This document shows, one piece after another, positions 15,375 through 25,006 of a DNA stretch of 64,000 nt. The position numbers were made by a program, and so were the translations under genes. Origin of the DNA: a virus; the IMG/VR virus record IMGVR_UViG_3300001041_000009, positions 1 to 64,000 of that record; one strand, given 5' to 3'. The number at the start of each line of letters is the position of its first letter. The first letter of the stretch is position 1. The notes under the pieces were generated by a model, which made no database searches, had not been told where the DNA came from, and was given only the letters and a program-made list of their open reading frames with translations.

Positions 15375-18300
15375 TTGAATAGTGTTTCTAGTACACCGCA
15401 TCTAAAATTATATAAACAGAAAACGGTTTTAGATGTAAATCCCAAAACACCCACATTACACAGCCTAGTTCTTATCAATAACAATACTTTACAATCATCT
15501 ATTAACCTTATTAATAATCCTCTAATATATCATAACAATAAATTCCATTATTATTTTATCGATCAATCATATAAAGGTAAATTATTCAATAAAACATATA
15601 GATCATTAGTTAATAAGGAGAGACAGTTAATCTATTCTGAAGTAAATTCTAAATTATCATTTATTAATACACCGACTCAGTTAGATAGTATTGATGGTAA
15701 GAATGTTTATGTGGATTTATCTAAATATAATGAGATCTTTTTTAAATATGGAGTAAAGATAAAATTTAATGTTAAGATATTAGCTTATATGGATTTAATA
15801 AAGTCTATATTGGTGGATTCTAAATATGATGAGTATAATCTTAAAACTATATGTATCGATGCCGATAGTTGGGTAAAGAATGTTAGAGCGTCAATGAAAC
15901 AAAAGATGGTATTAAATAATCCTGTATTTATTATCTATTATGCTATGCATAAGTTCTTTAAGAAGTTTCAAGAACTTGGAGATATCAATATATTAATTTA
16001 TGGTGGAAATACTATGATACGAGTCAATCCATCATTATGTGATGATAAATCTTATACGGTATTAAGAAGAGAATTAATTAAGATTGCACCTGATATGAAT
16101 ATTACCGATAACGATAAAGACCTAGATAGACAAATTGAAGTTCAAGAAATTAGAGATGATCTTCTGGGTAAATTCTTATATACATTCGGTTTTACTGGGA
16201 ATCATCCAGATGATCCTCAAGATGAAGATGAAGAAGTTTCTGAAGGAGATAACGATGAAGAATTTCAGGAAGCTATTACTTCTAGAATAGATGAGTTAGT
16301 TAATTCACCTGAAGCCAAAACCCAAACTACAAAGGAATTAAAAGATAAATTGGAGAATGTATTAGTTAATGACGAGAAGTTATTAAAGGAAATCTATACA
16401 CTTAATCAGGAAAAGAAAGTTGGTAGAACTCCTCAGTCATTAAAAAGAGATATTGAGTTAAGAGAAAATCAAAAGAATATTATGTTGGGTAAAATGACTT
16501 TAGATGAAGCCAGAAATATTAAATTAAAAGAATCTTTTATTCCGTCAATTGATGTGACGAGTAATGTTAATACTATTAACAAAAATATGACTGGAATTAA
16601 ATATCCTTTCTTTGAAAAGTCGTATAATGAAAATCTGTATCATGCTGATGTTGCCAATACATTAACATGTTTAAATGATAAGGGCCTTCCTGTATTTGTT
16701 AGAAAGATAGACGTTGAAGATAGCTCTGATGAATTAAATTACAGAGAGACTTTTTCGGTTGAACTTGAAGATTCAAATAGAGTCCGACATAAATTAAAGT
16801 TTGATATGCCTAAGTTTATTGATGATAAATTCTTATATCTAAATGGTAATAAGAAGATTATCAATAAGCAATTGTTCTCTAAACCTGTAATAAAGATTGG
16901 GCCCGATAAGGTTCAGGTTTGTAGTAACTATAAAAAAATCTTTATTATGAGATATGGCAACAAAGTTTCATCCAAAATAGAAAGATTTAAGAAAGTCATA
17001 TCTATACCCAGATCTGGTGTAATTATCAAATATGGTAATAATGCCAATAATAACTCTAAGTACAAATCTCTATTGGAATATGATGAATTATCGAAATATA
17101 TCTCATATATTAAAATATCAAATTGTGAGTTCTATTTTGATCAAAACGAAGTTCATGATTTATTAGTTAAATATAAAACTAAACTTAAAGAAGATGAGTT
17201 CTGTATTGGATTTTTCATAAATCCTCGTAGTCCTATCATTATGAACTATAGTACTCAACGTATGGGTAATTTCGATATTGTTGATTTTATAATGTCAGTA
17301 TCTTCAGGTGAAGCATTCAAAGAATTTGAAGATACTAAAGCTGGCAAAAAGTTTTCTTACACAAGAGCGTATATTATGAAAAAAAATGTACCATTAGTAT
17401 TATTATTAGGGTATGTAGAGGGTTTAACCTCAGTGCTGAAGAAAGCCAATATCAAACATCAATTTGTTGATAAACGACCAAAACTTGCTGATAATGAAAA
17501 TTCAATTCAATTTTCAGATGGGTATCTTGTATATGATGTGAATCCCTTTGAGAATTCTTTATTAATGAATGCCTTTGTCGATGTACCTACTAAAGCATTC
17601 GAATATACAGATTTTGATGATAAGGAAACGTATCTAACAATATTTGATACCATGTTTAATACTAAGATAATCGGTAACGCTTTTGATAACTTTTATGAGT
17701 TTTTAATAGATCCAATCACCAAAGAAGTTCTAGAAGACTTAAATTATCCTACAGATTTTGTAAGTTTAATGTTATTTGCCAATGCTTTATTATCTGATAA
17801 TTCATATATTAATGAAAAGGATATGAGTCTTTATAGGATTCGTTCCAATGAGGTAGTAAGTGCAATTTTATATCAAGGTATTGCTCAGCAGTATAGTAGG
17901 TATAAAGCAACTGCTAACAACAATAATCCAGTCCGTATTTCACTTCCCAGGGATTACGTAACTAAAGAATTATTAATGGGTCAGACGATTGAAGATTATT
18001 CTACACTAAATCCCATAGTTGAATTTTTCGTAGTTCCATTATGTAGTGATATATAATGCAAACTTCTTTAATTGCAGGAAACCCCTTAGTGCTTTATAAT
18101 ATAAAGATTGGACAATCTGCATCCAATATTCTATATGATAGAATAAGGTTCAACGACTAACTTATAGGGCTCAAGTGAGTGGAAGTTAATTCCTTAAACT
18201 GAAACGGGAAGCATCTCAATGGAGATGATGATATAGTCTGAACATCTATTGAAAAATAGAGAAAGATAACATCTTTACATTATCTAACAAATAATGTTAA

Positions 18301-21300
18301 CTATTTGTGGAAAAAGGTCGTGTGATATCCCAAAAGGGATTTAGTGGGATGAACGAAGATAACGCTTATACCCAAGATAAGAGAGCGTATGATGAAACTA
18401 TGTTAGGTATTATAGCAATATCAACGTCACCCGACGCAAACTGTGGTATCGTTAGACAGTTAACATTAGAACCTAATATAGTTAGTCCGAGGGGTTATAT
18501 TGACATAAAGAATGATCAATTGGATAAATTAAAAGATTCAAATTTATTTTCTCCTGCTGAATTATTATCACCATTGGGTGTAACACGGGATAAATTACTA
18601 TTGTCCCTTTATGTAGAAATACATAATAAGAATCCTTTTAATTGTCGGGGAACCCCTTAGAGCTTTATAATATAAAGATTGGGCAATCCGCAGCCAAGTC
18701 TCTATAAAAAAATTAAAGAAGTTGAACCTCTTTAATTTCAAATGGTTTATCATTAGATATATAGAATGATTTGTTATTATTATACTCATAGTCGATAAAT
18801 GTATTTTCATTACCTGTAACTACATACATATAGACATATCGATACTTTTTAAAATGTGGCTCTAATGATTCGATGTCTGTAGTAAAATATATTCTATTTT
18901 CAGAGTATAAAAATTCATCTCTACTTTTAAATGATGATTTTAAAAAATCATATTTAGTTTCGGATACATGATATAAAAGAGTACCGAGTTTAAGTTTATG
19001 TGATTTAATTGGTAGATGGTCAATACTGATATTTCCACGCCTTTCAAATATTTTGGAGATATAATGATTTAGTTTACCATATGTATTAGTTAATTGAGTA
19101 TAGAATTCTATATACTGATCGAAGTCTGTTATATTATGGATATCATTTATTATCATATCATATCAATTCAACTCCATTATTTTATTATATTCAAGTATAT
19201 GATATATAAATTCAGAGTATGATATTACTATTTTTTATAGAGAAAGGTTCAACGACTAGAGTGTAAACTCGTAGGTTTATTTATAAGCCGAAATGGAGGA
19301 CATCTAAACATGTAACTATGTAGATGAAGATATAGTCTGTCATTTATGGAAACATGAATGGTTACGGATAGTACAAGAACTGCGATGAATAATACTGTCG
19401 CATAAGTATAGTAATATATTTAAAGTCATTTCTTTAATTGACGGGAAACTCCTTAGAGCTTTATAAGATAAAGATTGGACAATCCGCAGCCAAGTCTCTT
19501 TATAAGAGGAAGGTTCAACGACTAGAGTGTGAACTCGTAGATACTTTATGTATCGAAATAAGAAACTCCTTTATATAAAAAAAATAAAGGACGAAGATAT
19601 AGTCTATTATCCTAATGAAAGTTAGGGAAGTTCGTAAGAGAACTGCATGTGCTAATAACTCATGTGCATGAAAGGGCCAGTAAACAATCGAAGCATATCA
19701 TACCTATTGTAAAATCATCACCTGTTTTAATATCTAATGGTGCGGAACAAGTTATTCAATATCATTTATCAAATGACTTCGTTATTGTGGCGAAACAAGA
19801 TGGTATTGTAGAAGAAGTTAATGATGCTAATGGTTTAACTATTATTAGATATAAAGACAATTCTATACAAGCTATTGATACTTCAACTAAAGTAGTTAAA
19901 AATGGTAAACTAAAATGCCCTTTATATGTGTGAATGTATAAAGAATATCCTTTAATTGTCGGGAAACTCCTTAGAGCTTTATATAATAAAGATTGGACAA
20001 TCCGCAGCCAAGTCTTATAGTAAAAAAAGAGAGGTGATATAAAATCACCCATATAGTATTAATAGATTATCCGTGATATGATGGCATGTCAAGTATTCTT
20101 GGGTCGGCACATAGATAATGATGAATCTGTCTGAGTTCTTTACGTAAAACCATATTATATGGATTCTCAGTCCATTGTGATGGATACATAGATTGATAAG
20201 TGGAACGCTGTAAATCAATGAACTCCTCAATATATAAATTGAAGAGATATAGATTCTTTTTTACGATGAAGGCGTCATATGCCTTAGCCTCATCACCGTT
20301 ATATTGTTTTAAGACACTAAGAAATCGATTATAGAAAAATCTGTTGGTTAACTCAATGGCATTTTCTTGAAATAATTCATCGTCTTGTGCAGTTTGAATT
20401 AAGTTCATTAAAATATCCTTTGGTGTAATCATAGTAAAACACTCCCTAATTATTTTTTACCTAAACGACTGAGAATACGAAGCAACATAAAGAATATAAT
20501 AACGTGGAACATAGTAATTATTTGGCTCCTTTATTTTATTATCTATTAATATAATATATACTTATAATCTTCTATATTACTATAAGACAGGTTCAACGAC
20601 TAGAGTGAGAACTCGTAGATATATTTATATATCGAAATAGGGATCATCTTTATAAGATGAAGATATAGTCTAGTATCCTAATTAACATTAGGGAAGTTCA
20701 TTTGAGAACTGTATAGGTTTATAATCTATATGAATATAATGGCTGGGGGTTTCTATCTATCAAATAAATTAACATGTAATCTAGTTAAAGGTCAAAAATT
20801 TAAACAAAAAGATATACTTGCATCGGATAGTAAATTCTTTACTGATAGTAAAATAACTGGTAATAGATTTAATATTGGATCATTACAAAAAGTTGCATGT
20901 TTATCAACATATTCTACCTTTGAAGATTCTGCTTTTATAACAAAGAAATTGGGTAGAGAAATGGCGGCAGACATTGTTATGGAAAAAACTGTTGCTCTAG
21001 GTTTAAATGCGAATGTTGACTATATGGTTGAGATAGGGCAGAAAGTTCAAGTTTCAGATGAACTTATCCGGTTCGAAGTTTCTTTTGATGACAACTCATT
21101 AAATAAATTTTTAGATTCTATTGGTAAGGAATTACGAGAAGATATTAAATCATTAGGGAAAACGCCTATTAAAACTAAGTATTCTGGTGAGATTGTAGAT
21201 ATCAAGATCTACACTACGGTTGAACTAGAAGAGTTAAGTCCCTCATTGAGAAAAATTGTATCTGATTATTATACTAGAATAAATAAGAAGAAAAATGTTC

Positions 21301-23483
21301 TCAATAAATATGATAAAGGGGATTCTATATATAAATGTGGCATTATGATGAACGAACCCACTAAAAAAATCGAATCTAAGGATGGTAAAGTTAAAGGTAC
21401 TGTAGTGGACCAAGGAGTTTTATTTGAATTTTATATTAAGTATAATGACGTGCTCGGGATTGGAGATTACATACAGTTTGTCTCCCTAGTATAGTGATAT
21501 ATTAGTAAAAAACTTCTTTAATTGCGGGGATATCCTTATTGCTCTATCTACTAATTAATTTTATATTAATGACTGGGAGTAATTAACCTAGTATAAGTAA
21601 TAATGATAAAGATTGGATGATCCGCAGCGAATGTGTTGTAAGAAAAATAACTAATAATATATGGCTAAACGTATATCTAATATAAAAATTAAAGAGGTGT
21701 TTCTATGAAATTATTTATAAATATTGTAACTGACCATGAGCAATGGAAAGATATAGTGTATAAAAATATCAAACCTAAGTATATGATTAGTGATCATGGT
21801 AGGGTAAAGAACATTGAACGAAATAAAATATTAGGATTTAATAACCCCGGTAATGAAAAAGGATATTGTCGTGTTGCTTTAGAGGTAGATAATAAGAAGT
21901 ACAAAAAATTTTCAGTTCAACGTTTGGTATTGATCCATTTTAATCCATTACCCAATAATATTATAGAAGAGTTAGAGGCTAATCATATAGATGGTAATAA
22001 ATTAAATAATAGGGTTGATAATTTAGAATGGGTGACTGCTAATGAAAATAAGGCACACGCCGCTAAGAATAACCTTTATGAGAATTGTGACAGACACTTT
22101 AAAGCATTCTTTACAAACGATGAAGTACATCAAATATGTAAATACTTTGTATTGGGATATAGTTTAACAAAAATAATTAATATATTTCATTGGGAAGATA
22201 GACCGAATATATTATCTATGTTATCTGAAATTAAACATAGAAAAAGTTGGAGAGCTATAAGTGATTTGTATGTATGGGATAATGATAAAATATATTATAA
22301 AACTTATAGTAAAGAAGATATTATTGAGATGAGTAATATGTTGATTCAAGGTATACGTATAAAAGATATATTACCTAAATTTGATTATGATTCAAAAAAA
22401 TTAAAAAATATGTTAAAAAAATTAAACCAGGGTAAATTATATAAAGGTATATATAAAGAATGTCTTACAACATATCGTTCAACGACTATCCTTTAGTGTT
22501 GAAATACACAATAGGAGTAGGGCCTAAATGGGTGGGTGAAATCCCCTTAAATCGAAATAAGAAGCATCTCTATCTAAGAAGTAATTACCTTATTAAGAGA
22601 TGAAGATATAGTCTAGTATCCTAAGGAAACTTAGGGAAGTTCCATATGTGAACTTATACATGCTTATGGACATGTATGAATATAAAGAAGATTGTCTATT
22701 TCACCGCTCTCAAGTCTATCATAGGGGAGGTGGTCGAGGAAGGTTTTGAACCATACGCCTTATCTCGGCCTAATGAAGAAATAAGTTCCACCATAGCACC
22801 GGGCTCAATTTTAGCGAGGATGGAATTCGTCCCATTGTATAGTGATATATAATGCAAACTTCTTTAATTGCGGGAAACTTCTTAGGGCTTTACTAATATA
22901 GATTGGACAATCCGCAGCCAATATTCTTACAAAAGAATAAGGTTCAACGACTAGAACGGTAGAGTTCTTAGATTTACAAGTGTGAATCAAAATAAGAAGC
23001 ATCTCTAATGAGATGATGAAATAGTCTGAACTTCTATTGAAAGATAGAGAAAGGATTTTATCCTTTATAATATTTAACGAATATTATTAACATTATTGGA
23101 CTCCTAGTATTCTATTAACCATGTTTGGCAATAAAGTCTTAATTGAATTAAAAAGAAAATTGCAAGAAATTTATACTAATAAACCATGGGAACCTATCAA
23201 AGAAGGTGTTGGTGTAGAATCACTTCCGAATTCAATATATAGTAAATGGGATGAAGATGGGAAAATGACATTCTATACTAGTAAAAAAATAAATTCTGGT
23301 GAAATAGTAAGTCCCTTATATGTAAATCATTGGGTAAATTATTTAGGTTTGCATATTCAATATGATCAAAATCCAAATTGTCAATTAGTCGGTGATGATT
23401 TAATAGCTGTTACTGATATTATGCCTGATGAAATATTGACAATTCCAGGTGATGTTTATGACGATATTCATCATGGTGGATAA
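15375..23483 (+). CDS. Phage RNA polymerase beta subunit, seven exons joined by six group I introns
   Basis: Exons: 15375-18024, 18308-18591, 19367-19386, 19675-19906, 20742-21467, 22688-22821 and 23099-23483. Joined they give one open frame of 1,476 aa. Junctions were placed by pairing the 5' exon (ending in U) with an internal guide (e.g. GGAGAU with GUCUCC), by the 3' terminal G, and by frame. They restore beta-family motifs: NPIVELEKGRVISQKGFSG, TRDDSTRTAMASKQSKHIIP, GIGDKIVYFTALKSIIGEV and ILARMTPSILLTMFGNKV. These parallel RpoB regions (DDANRALMGANMQRQAVP; GDK...GNK) and the beta subunits of jumbo-phage polymerases. The start is TTG after AGGAGTG. The last ~100 residues resemble a SET domain. 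It should transcribe phage genes together with a beta-prime-like partner outside this window. Confidence 0.9.
18025..18307 (+). ncRNA. Group I intron 1 of the polymerase gene
   Basis: 283 nt, no ORF. Core elements are visible: AATTGCAGGAAACCCC (P), AAGATTGGACAATCTGC (Q side), GTTCAACGACTA (R) at 18148-18159 and GATGATATAGTCTG (S) at 18227-18240. A GTGA-capped hairpin (P2) follows the guide. Splicing joins GAA-T to TG-GAA and restores VELEKGR. Closely similar in sequence and size to intron 6. Confidence 0.85.
18713..19156 (-). CDS. Antisense gene nested in intron 2 (ART-like?)
   Basis: A 147-aa protein with its own ribosome site (TGGAG) and, about 45 nt upstream, a one-mismatch copy of the phage promoter box. 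The C-terminal half reads GTLLYHVSETKYDFLKSS, then ENRIYFTTDIESLEPHFKKY and YVYMYVVTGNENTFIDYEY. The YH(V/G)S...F...YFT.....A/E pattern faintly recalls ADP-ribosyltransferase-like phage proteins, but no confident family match is possible by eye. It is not a homing endonuclease of any type recognised here. Its orientation is opposite to the host gene, so it must be expressed from its own promoter. Confidence 0.65.
   Translation of the reverse strand: MIINDIHNITDFDQYIEFYTQLTNTYGKLNHYISKIFERRGNISIDHLPIKSHKLKLGTLLYHVSETKYDFLKSSFKSRDEFLYSENRIYFTTDIESLEPHFKKYRYVYMYVVTGNENTFIDYEYNNNKSFYISNDKPFEIKEVQLL
19199..19211 (-). promoter_or_regulatory. Phage promoter motif inside intron 2
   Basis: Plus-strand ATGATATATAAAT, one mismatch from the recurring ATAATATATAnTT. 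It lies 43 nt before the ATG of the antisense gene at 19156. Confidence 0.45.
19367..19386 (+). other. 20-nt microexon of the polymerase gene
   Basis: Exon 3 is GATAGTACAAGAACTGCGAT. It is bounded by the terminal G of intron 2 and by a perfect P1 for intron 3 (exon GCGAU with guide GUCGC). It encodes DSTRTA plus two bases of Met, joining TRD to M-ASKQSKHIIP. The spacing from R to P in the joined product equals that in bacterial RpoB (RALMGANMQRQAVP). Confidence 0.8.
19387..19674 (+). ncRNA. Group I intron 3 of the polymerase gene
   Basis: 288 nt, no ORF. AATTGACGGGAAACTCC (P), GATTGGACAATCCGCAGCC, GTTCAACGACTAG (R, about 19512-19525), CGAAATAAGAAACTCC and GAAGATATAGTCT (S, 19592-19604) are present. 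The guide GTCGC pairs with exon GCGAU. Confidence 0.85.
20067..20432 (-). CDS. Antisense gene nested in intron 4
   Basis: A 121-aa, mostly helical protein (KDILMNLIQTAQDDELFQEN, ELTNRFFYNRFLSVLKQYNG, LRQIHHYLCADPRILDMPS). It starts after AGGGAGTG. An exact promoter box (20551-20563) lies about 120 nt upstream, still inside the intron. Not a recognised homing endonuclease; no family identified. Its orientation is opposite to the polymerase gene, as for the intron 2 gene. Confidence 0.65.
   Translation of the reverse strand: MITPKDILMNLIQTAQDDELFQENAIELTNRFFYNRFLSVLKQYNGDEAKAYDAFIVKKNLYLFNLYIEEFIDLQRSTYQSMYPSQWTENPYNMVLRKELRQIHHYLCADPRILDMPSYHG
20551..20563 (-). promoter_or_regulatory. Phage promoter motif inside intron 4
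   Basis: A minus-strand AAGTATATATTAT identical to boxes of the accessory block, positioned to drive the antisense gene at 20067-20432. Confidence 0.55.
21468..22687 (+). ncRNA. Group I intron 5 carrying an HNH endonuclease
   Basis: 1,220 nt. P1 is perfect (exon GGAGAU, guide GUCUCC at 21480-21485). P is AATTGCGGGGATATCC with a long insertion before the Q-side GATTGGATGATCCGC. R (GTTCAACGACTA, 22477-22488) overlaps the endonuclease 3' end. S is GAAGATATAGTC near 22602. The joined exons read GIGD-KIVYFTALKS, the expected beta motif. Confidence 0.85.
21705..22496 (+). CDS. HNH homing endonuclease (NUMOD4-HNH type)
   Basis: A 263-aa protein after AAAGAGGTG. An N-terminal NUMOD4-like motif (EQWKDIVYKNIKPKYMISDH, GRVKN) is followed by an HNH core (QRLVLIHFNPLP, EANHIDGNKLNNRVDNLEWV, TANENKAHA) with the NH..G....NR..NL.W signature. 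C-terminal helical DNA-binding-like segments follow (HQICKYFVLGYSLTKIINIF, KEDIIEMSNMLIQGIRIKDI). It is in the sense orientation. Its last six codons are the intron's R element, so gene and ribozyme are interlocked. Expected to cut intronless alleles and spread intron 5. Confidence 0.9.
   Translation: MKLFINIVTDHEQWKDIVYKNIKPKYMISDHGRVKNIERNKILGFNNPGNEKGYCRVALEVDNKKYKKFSVQRLVLIHFNPLPNNIIEELEANHIDGNKLNNRVDNLEWVTANENKAHAAKNNLYENCDRHFKAFFTNDEVHQICKYFVLGYSLTKIINIFHWEDRPNILSMLSEIKHRKSWRAISDLYVWDNDKIYYKTYSKEDIIEMSNMLIQGIRIKDILPKFDYDSKKLKNMLKKLNQGKLYKGIYKECLTTYRSTTIL
22822..23098 (+). ncRNA. Group I intron 6 of the polymerase gene
   Basis: 277 nt, no ORF. It shares with intron 1 the stretch TAGTGATATATAATGCAAAC plus TTCTTTAATTGC, the same P9 region (CTATTGAAAGATAGAGAAAG) and the same 3' tail form, so the two are recent copies in one gene. 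R (GTTCAACGACTAG) near 22942 and S (GATGAAATAGTCTG) near 23019. Confidence 0.85.
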
Positions 23484-23491
23484 ACTTTAAA

Positions 23492-23531
23492 AAAAATAAT
23501 AGACTAGCAATTAAGCTAGTCTATTATTTTT
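23492..23531. terminator. Bidirectional terminator
   Basis: A 17-bp perfect stem (AAAAATAATAGACTAGC) with a 6-nt loop, between the convergent polymerase gene and the gene at 23536-24060. A/T runs flank both sides. Confidence 0.85.
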
Positions 23532-23535
23532 AAGG

Positions 23536-24060
23536 TTATGTTACCTTTTTATAGTTACGTTCAAATGATACATGTGTAATTATTTCATGATCTGGGCATG
23601 ACGGAATGAATTCATGCATTCTGAGTTCAAAGAAAGATCTAAAATGACTTATACACTGTAGATATATTACTTCAAAGTTATTTTTCATAAAATTGAGTTT
23701 AGTAATTATATCCGGTTGTATAGATGATCGATACCAATAGTCCCCATCGACAATAATGTTACTATTATTAGATGGTCCGTTAATATCCAATTTATAGTAA
23801 ATTCTCCCATTAAGATATGAACCATCATTACAAATTTGAATCTTATCTAGTATTTTAGTATCCCCAAGAATTTTATTAAATATTTCTCTGTCAATATCGG
23901 TTATGACATTACGTTCTAGAAATGATAGAATTATCTTCACGGTATCTCTCCTAGAGAATTTACGGGTATTTTTCCGTTGAATATCAATTTGTTCTTCAAC
24001 TGAAAATGGCCGTTTGAATAAGTTAGTTTCACAAACGGCTGGTATTAATTTCTTTTTCAT
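23536..24060 (-). CDS. Hypothetical protein, intact member of a paralogous pair
   Basis: A 174-aa protein after AAAGGGGTG. Opening MKKKLIPAVCETNLFKRPFS, then SRRDTVKIILSFLERNVITD, KIQICNDGSYLNGRIYYKLD and the C-terminal FEVIYLQCISHFRSFFELRM. The same landmarks (MKLIPA, KTQIVNDGSY, EVIFLNLTMERW) occur in the adjacent frameshifted gene, so the two arose by tandem duplication. No known family recognised; no catalytic motif is obvious. Confidence 0.75.
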   Translation of the reverse strand: MKKKLIPAVCETNLFKRPFSVEEQIDIQRKNTRKFSRRDTVKIILSFLERNVITDIDREIFNKILGDTKILDKIQICNDGSYLNGRIYYKLDINGPSNNSNIIVDGDYWYRSSIQPDIITKLNFMKNNFEVIYLQCISHFRSFFELRMHEFIPSCPDHEIITHVSFERNYKKVT

Positions 24061-24082
24061 ATGGTATCCAACACCCCTTTCT

Positions 24083-24566
24083 TTATCGAGAATTAATTAT
24101 GGCTGCAATCTTATCCTCTGGAAGCATAAATAGATAAGCCTTATTACAACCCCTACCTTTATCTCGTAAGATATCACTCCACCGTTCCATCGTTAAATTT
24201 AGAAATATCACTTCAGCACTAGCAAGATATCTAGGTTAATACTTCTTGATAGTTATACATAGGAAATCCTGATTTAATGCAACCAGTTTCTTGAATTCTA
24301 TCGGGCCGCACACCCAATACGAAATTCCTGTAACTTCCATCATTAACAATTTGGGTTTTAGATAATAACGACATATTATCTAAATAGAGGTCTATAAATC
24401 CTCTAGTATGCATTGAGATATTATTTCTTGAATAATTCTTTAAGACTTTTCTAACTTCTTTTAAACTAGTTGCAACCGTAGTGTTCTTTATATAATTAGT
24501 TCGGGCATCTTCTTCGAGTAATACATTTTCAACAATAGTCCAATCATAAGCTGGGATTAGTTTCAT
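24083..24566 (-). pseudogene. Frameshifted paralogue of the 174-aa gene
   Basis: The start at 24566 (MKLIPAYDWTIVENVLLEED) follows GGAGGAT. The first frame ends after YNYQEVLT at a TAG at 24231. Homology to the neighbour resumes at once in another frame (PRYLASAEVIFLNLTMERWS ... EDKIAAIINSR) and stops at 24083. A single one-base event near 24230-24240 would restore a protein of about 160 aa. It is either a recently broken duplicate or a sequence error. Confidence 0.65.
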
Positions 24567-24567
24567 T

Positions 24568-24999
24568 TTAAATATCCTCCTCATTTTTCATTTCTTTTGG
24601 ATGACATGGTATAGAGTTTTTCTCCAACGTTTTTGAAGGTAAAGTTAAATGAATAACCGGTGTATATTTCTTTTTCACAGAAGATATAAGCACCTCAGGA
24701 AGGAAATATTCTGGTTTCATATTAATATGAGGGACATTACATAGTCCAAGTAACATCGACGCATCACCAGTCATATTAGCTGATATAATTTCAGTATAAC
24801 CTCGGTTTAAAAGCCCGTGTCTTATTTCGATACCAACACTAGACTGGCTTAATCCTTCAGCAAGATATTTACTTTTCTTTACAACTCCTTCTTTGGATAC
24901 ATTACATTTAATATAGTCAAATTTACCATCGTTTCGTTCCACGAAGTATTTGACTACATCCTCTTGAGTACATTCTTTAACAAATTTAATTAATTTCAT
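24568..24999 (-). CDS. Hypothetical protein (143 aa)
   Basis: MKLIKFVKECTQEDVVKYFV, then EGLSQSSVGIEIRHGLLNRG, a beta stretch and a charged tail (HPKEMKNEEDI). Its last codons supply the ribosome site (GAGGAT) of the next gene, and the two are coupled. Ribosome site AAGGAGAAGTG. No family recognised. Confidence 0.7.
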   Translation of the reverse strand: MKLIKFVKECTQEDVVKYFVERNDGKFDYIKCNVSKEGVVKKSKYLAEGLSQSSVGIEIRHGLLNRGYTEIISANMTGDASMLLGLCNVPHINMKPEYFLPEVLISSVKKKYTPVIHLTLPSKTLEKNSIPCHPKEMKNEEDI

Positions 25000-25006
25000 T
25001 TCATTA

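Larger units (their letters stand above)
18592..19366 (+). ncRNA. Group I intron 2 with an antisense gene inside
   Basis: 775 nt. P1 pairs exon CGGGAU with guide GUCCC. The P element is at 18637-18660, R (GTTCAACGACTAG) near 19247-19260 and S (GAAGATATAGTCTG) at 19327-19340. The 3' exon GATAGTA can also pair with TACTATT just 5' of the guide (P10). The segment between P and R holds a complete gene on the opposite strand (18713-19156). Confidence 0.85.
19907..20741 (+). ncRNA. Group I intron 4 with an antisense gene inside
   Basis: 835 nt. P (AATTGTCGGGAAACTCC) near 19951, R (GTTCAACGACTAG) near 20590 and S (GAAGATATAGTC) near 20658-20670. P1 is imperfect (AAAUGGU with GCCCUUU, one mismatch). 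The 3' end AATATAATG before the exon closely matches that of intron 5. The gene at 20067-20432 lies in it on the opposite strand. Confidence 0.8.

Noticed and set aside
18592-20741. Calling the antisense genes in introns 2 and 4 homing endonucleases
   Set aside because: Neither shows LAGLIDADG, GIY-YIG, HNH, His-Cys or PD-(D/E)XK motifs by eye, and both are opposite to the usual orientation.
21486-21496. Splice site of intron 5 at the GTGA-capped hairpin
   Set aside because: The perfect U.G-containing P1 (GGAGAU/GUCUCC) lies 20 nt earlier and yields the conserved GDKIVYFTALKS; the hairpin is then P2.
18055-23098. Treating the polymerase gene as a decayed, multiply broken pseudogene
   Set aside because: Every break coincides with a full group I core, and the joined exons stay in frame across all six junctions with conserved motifs restored.
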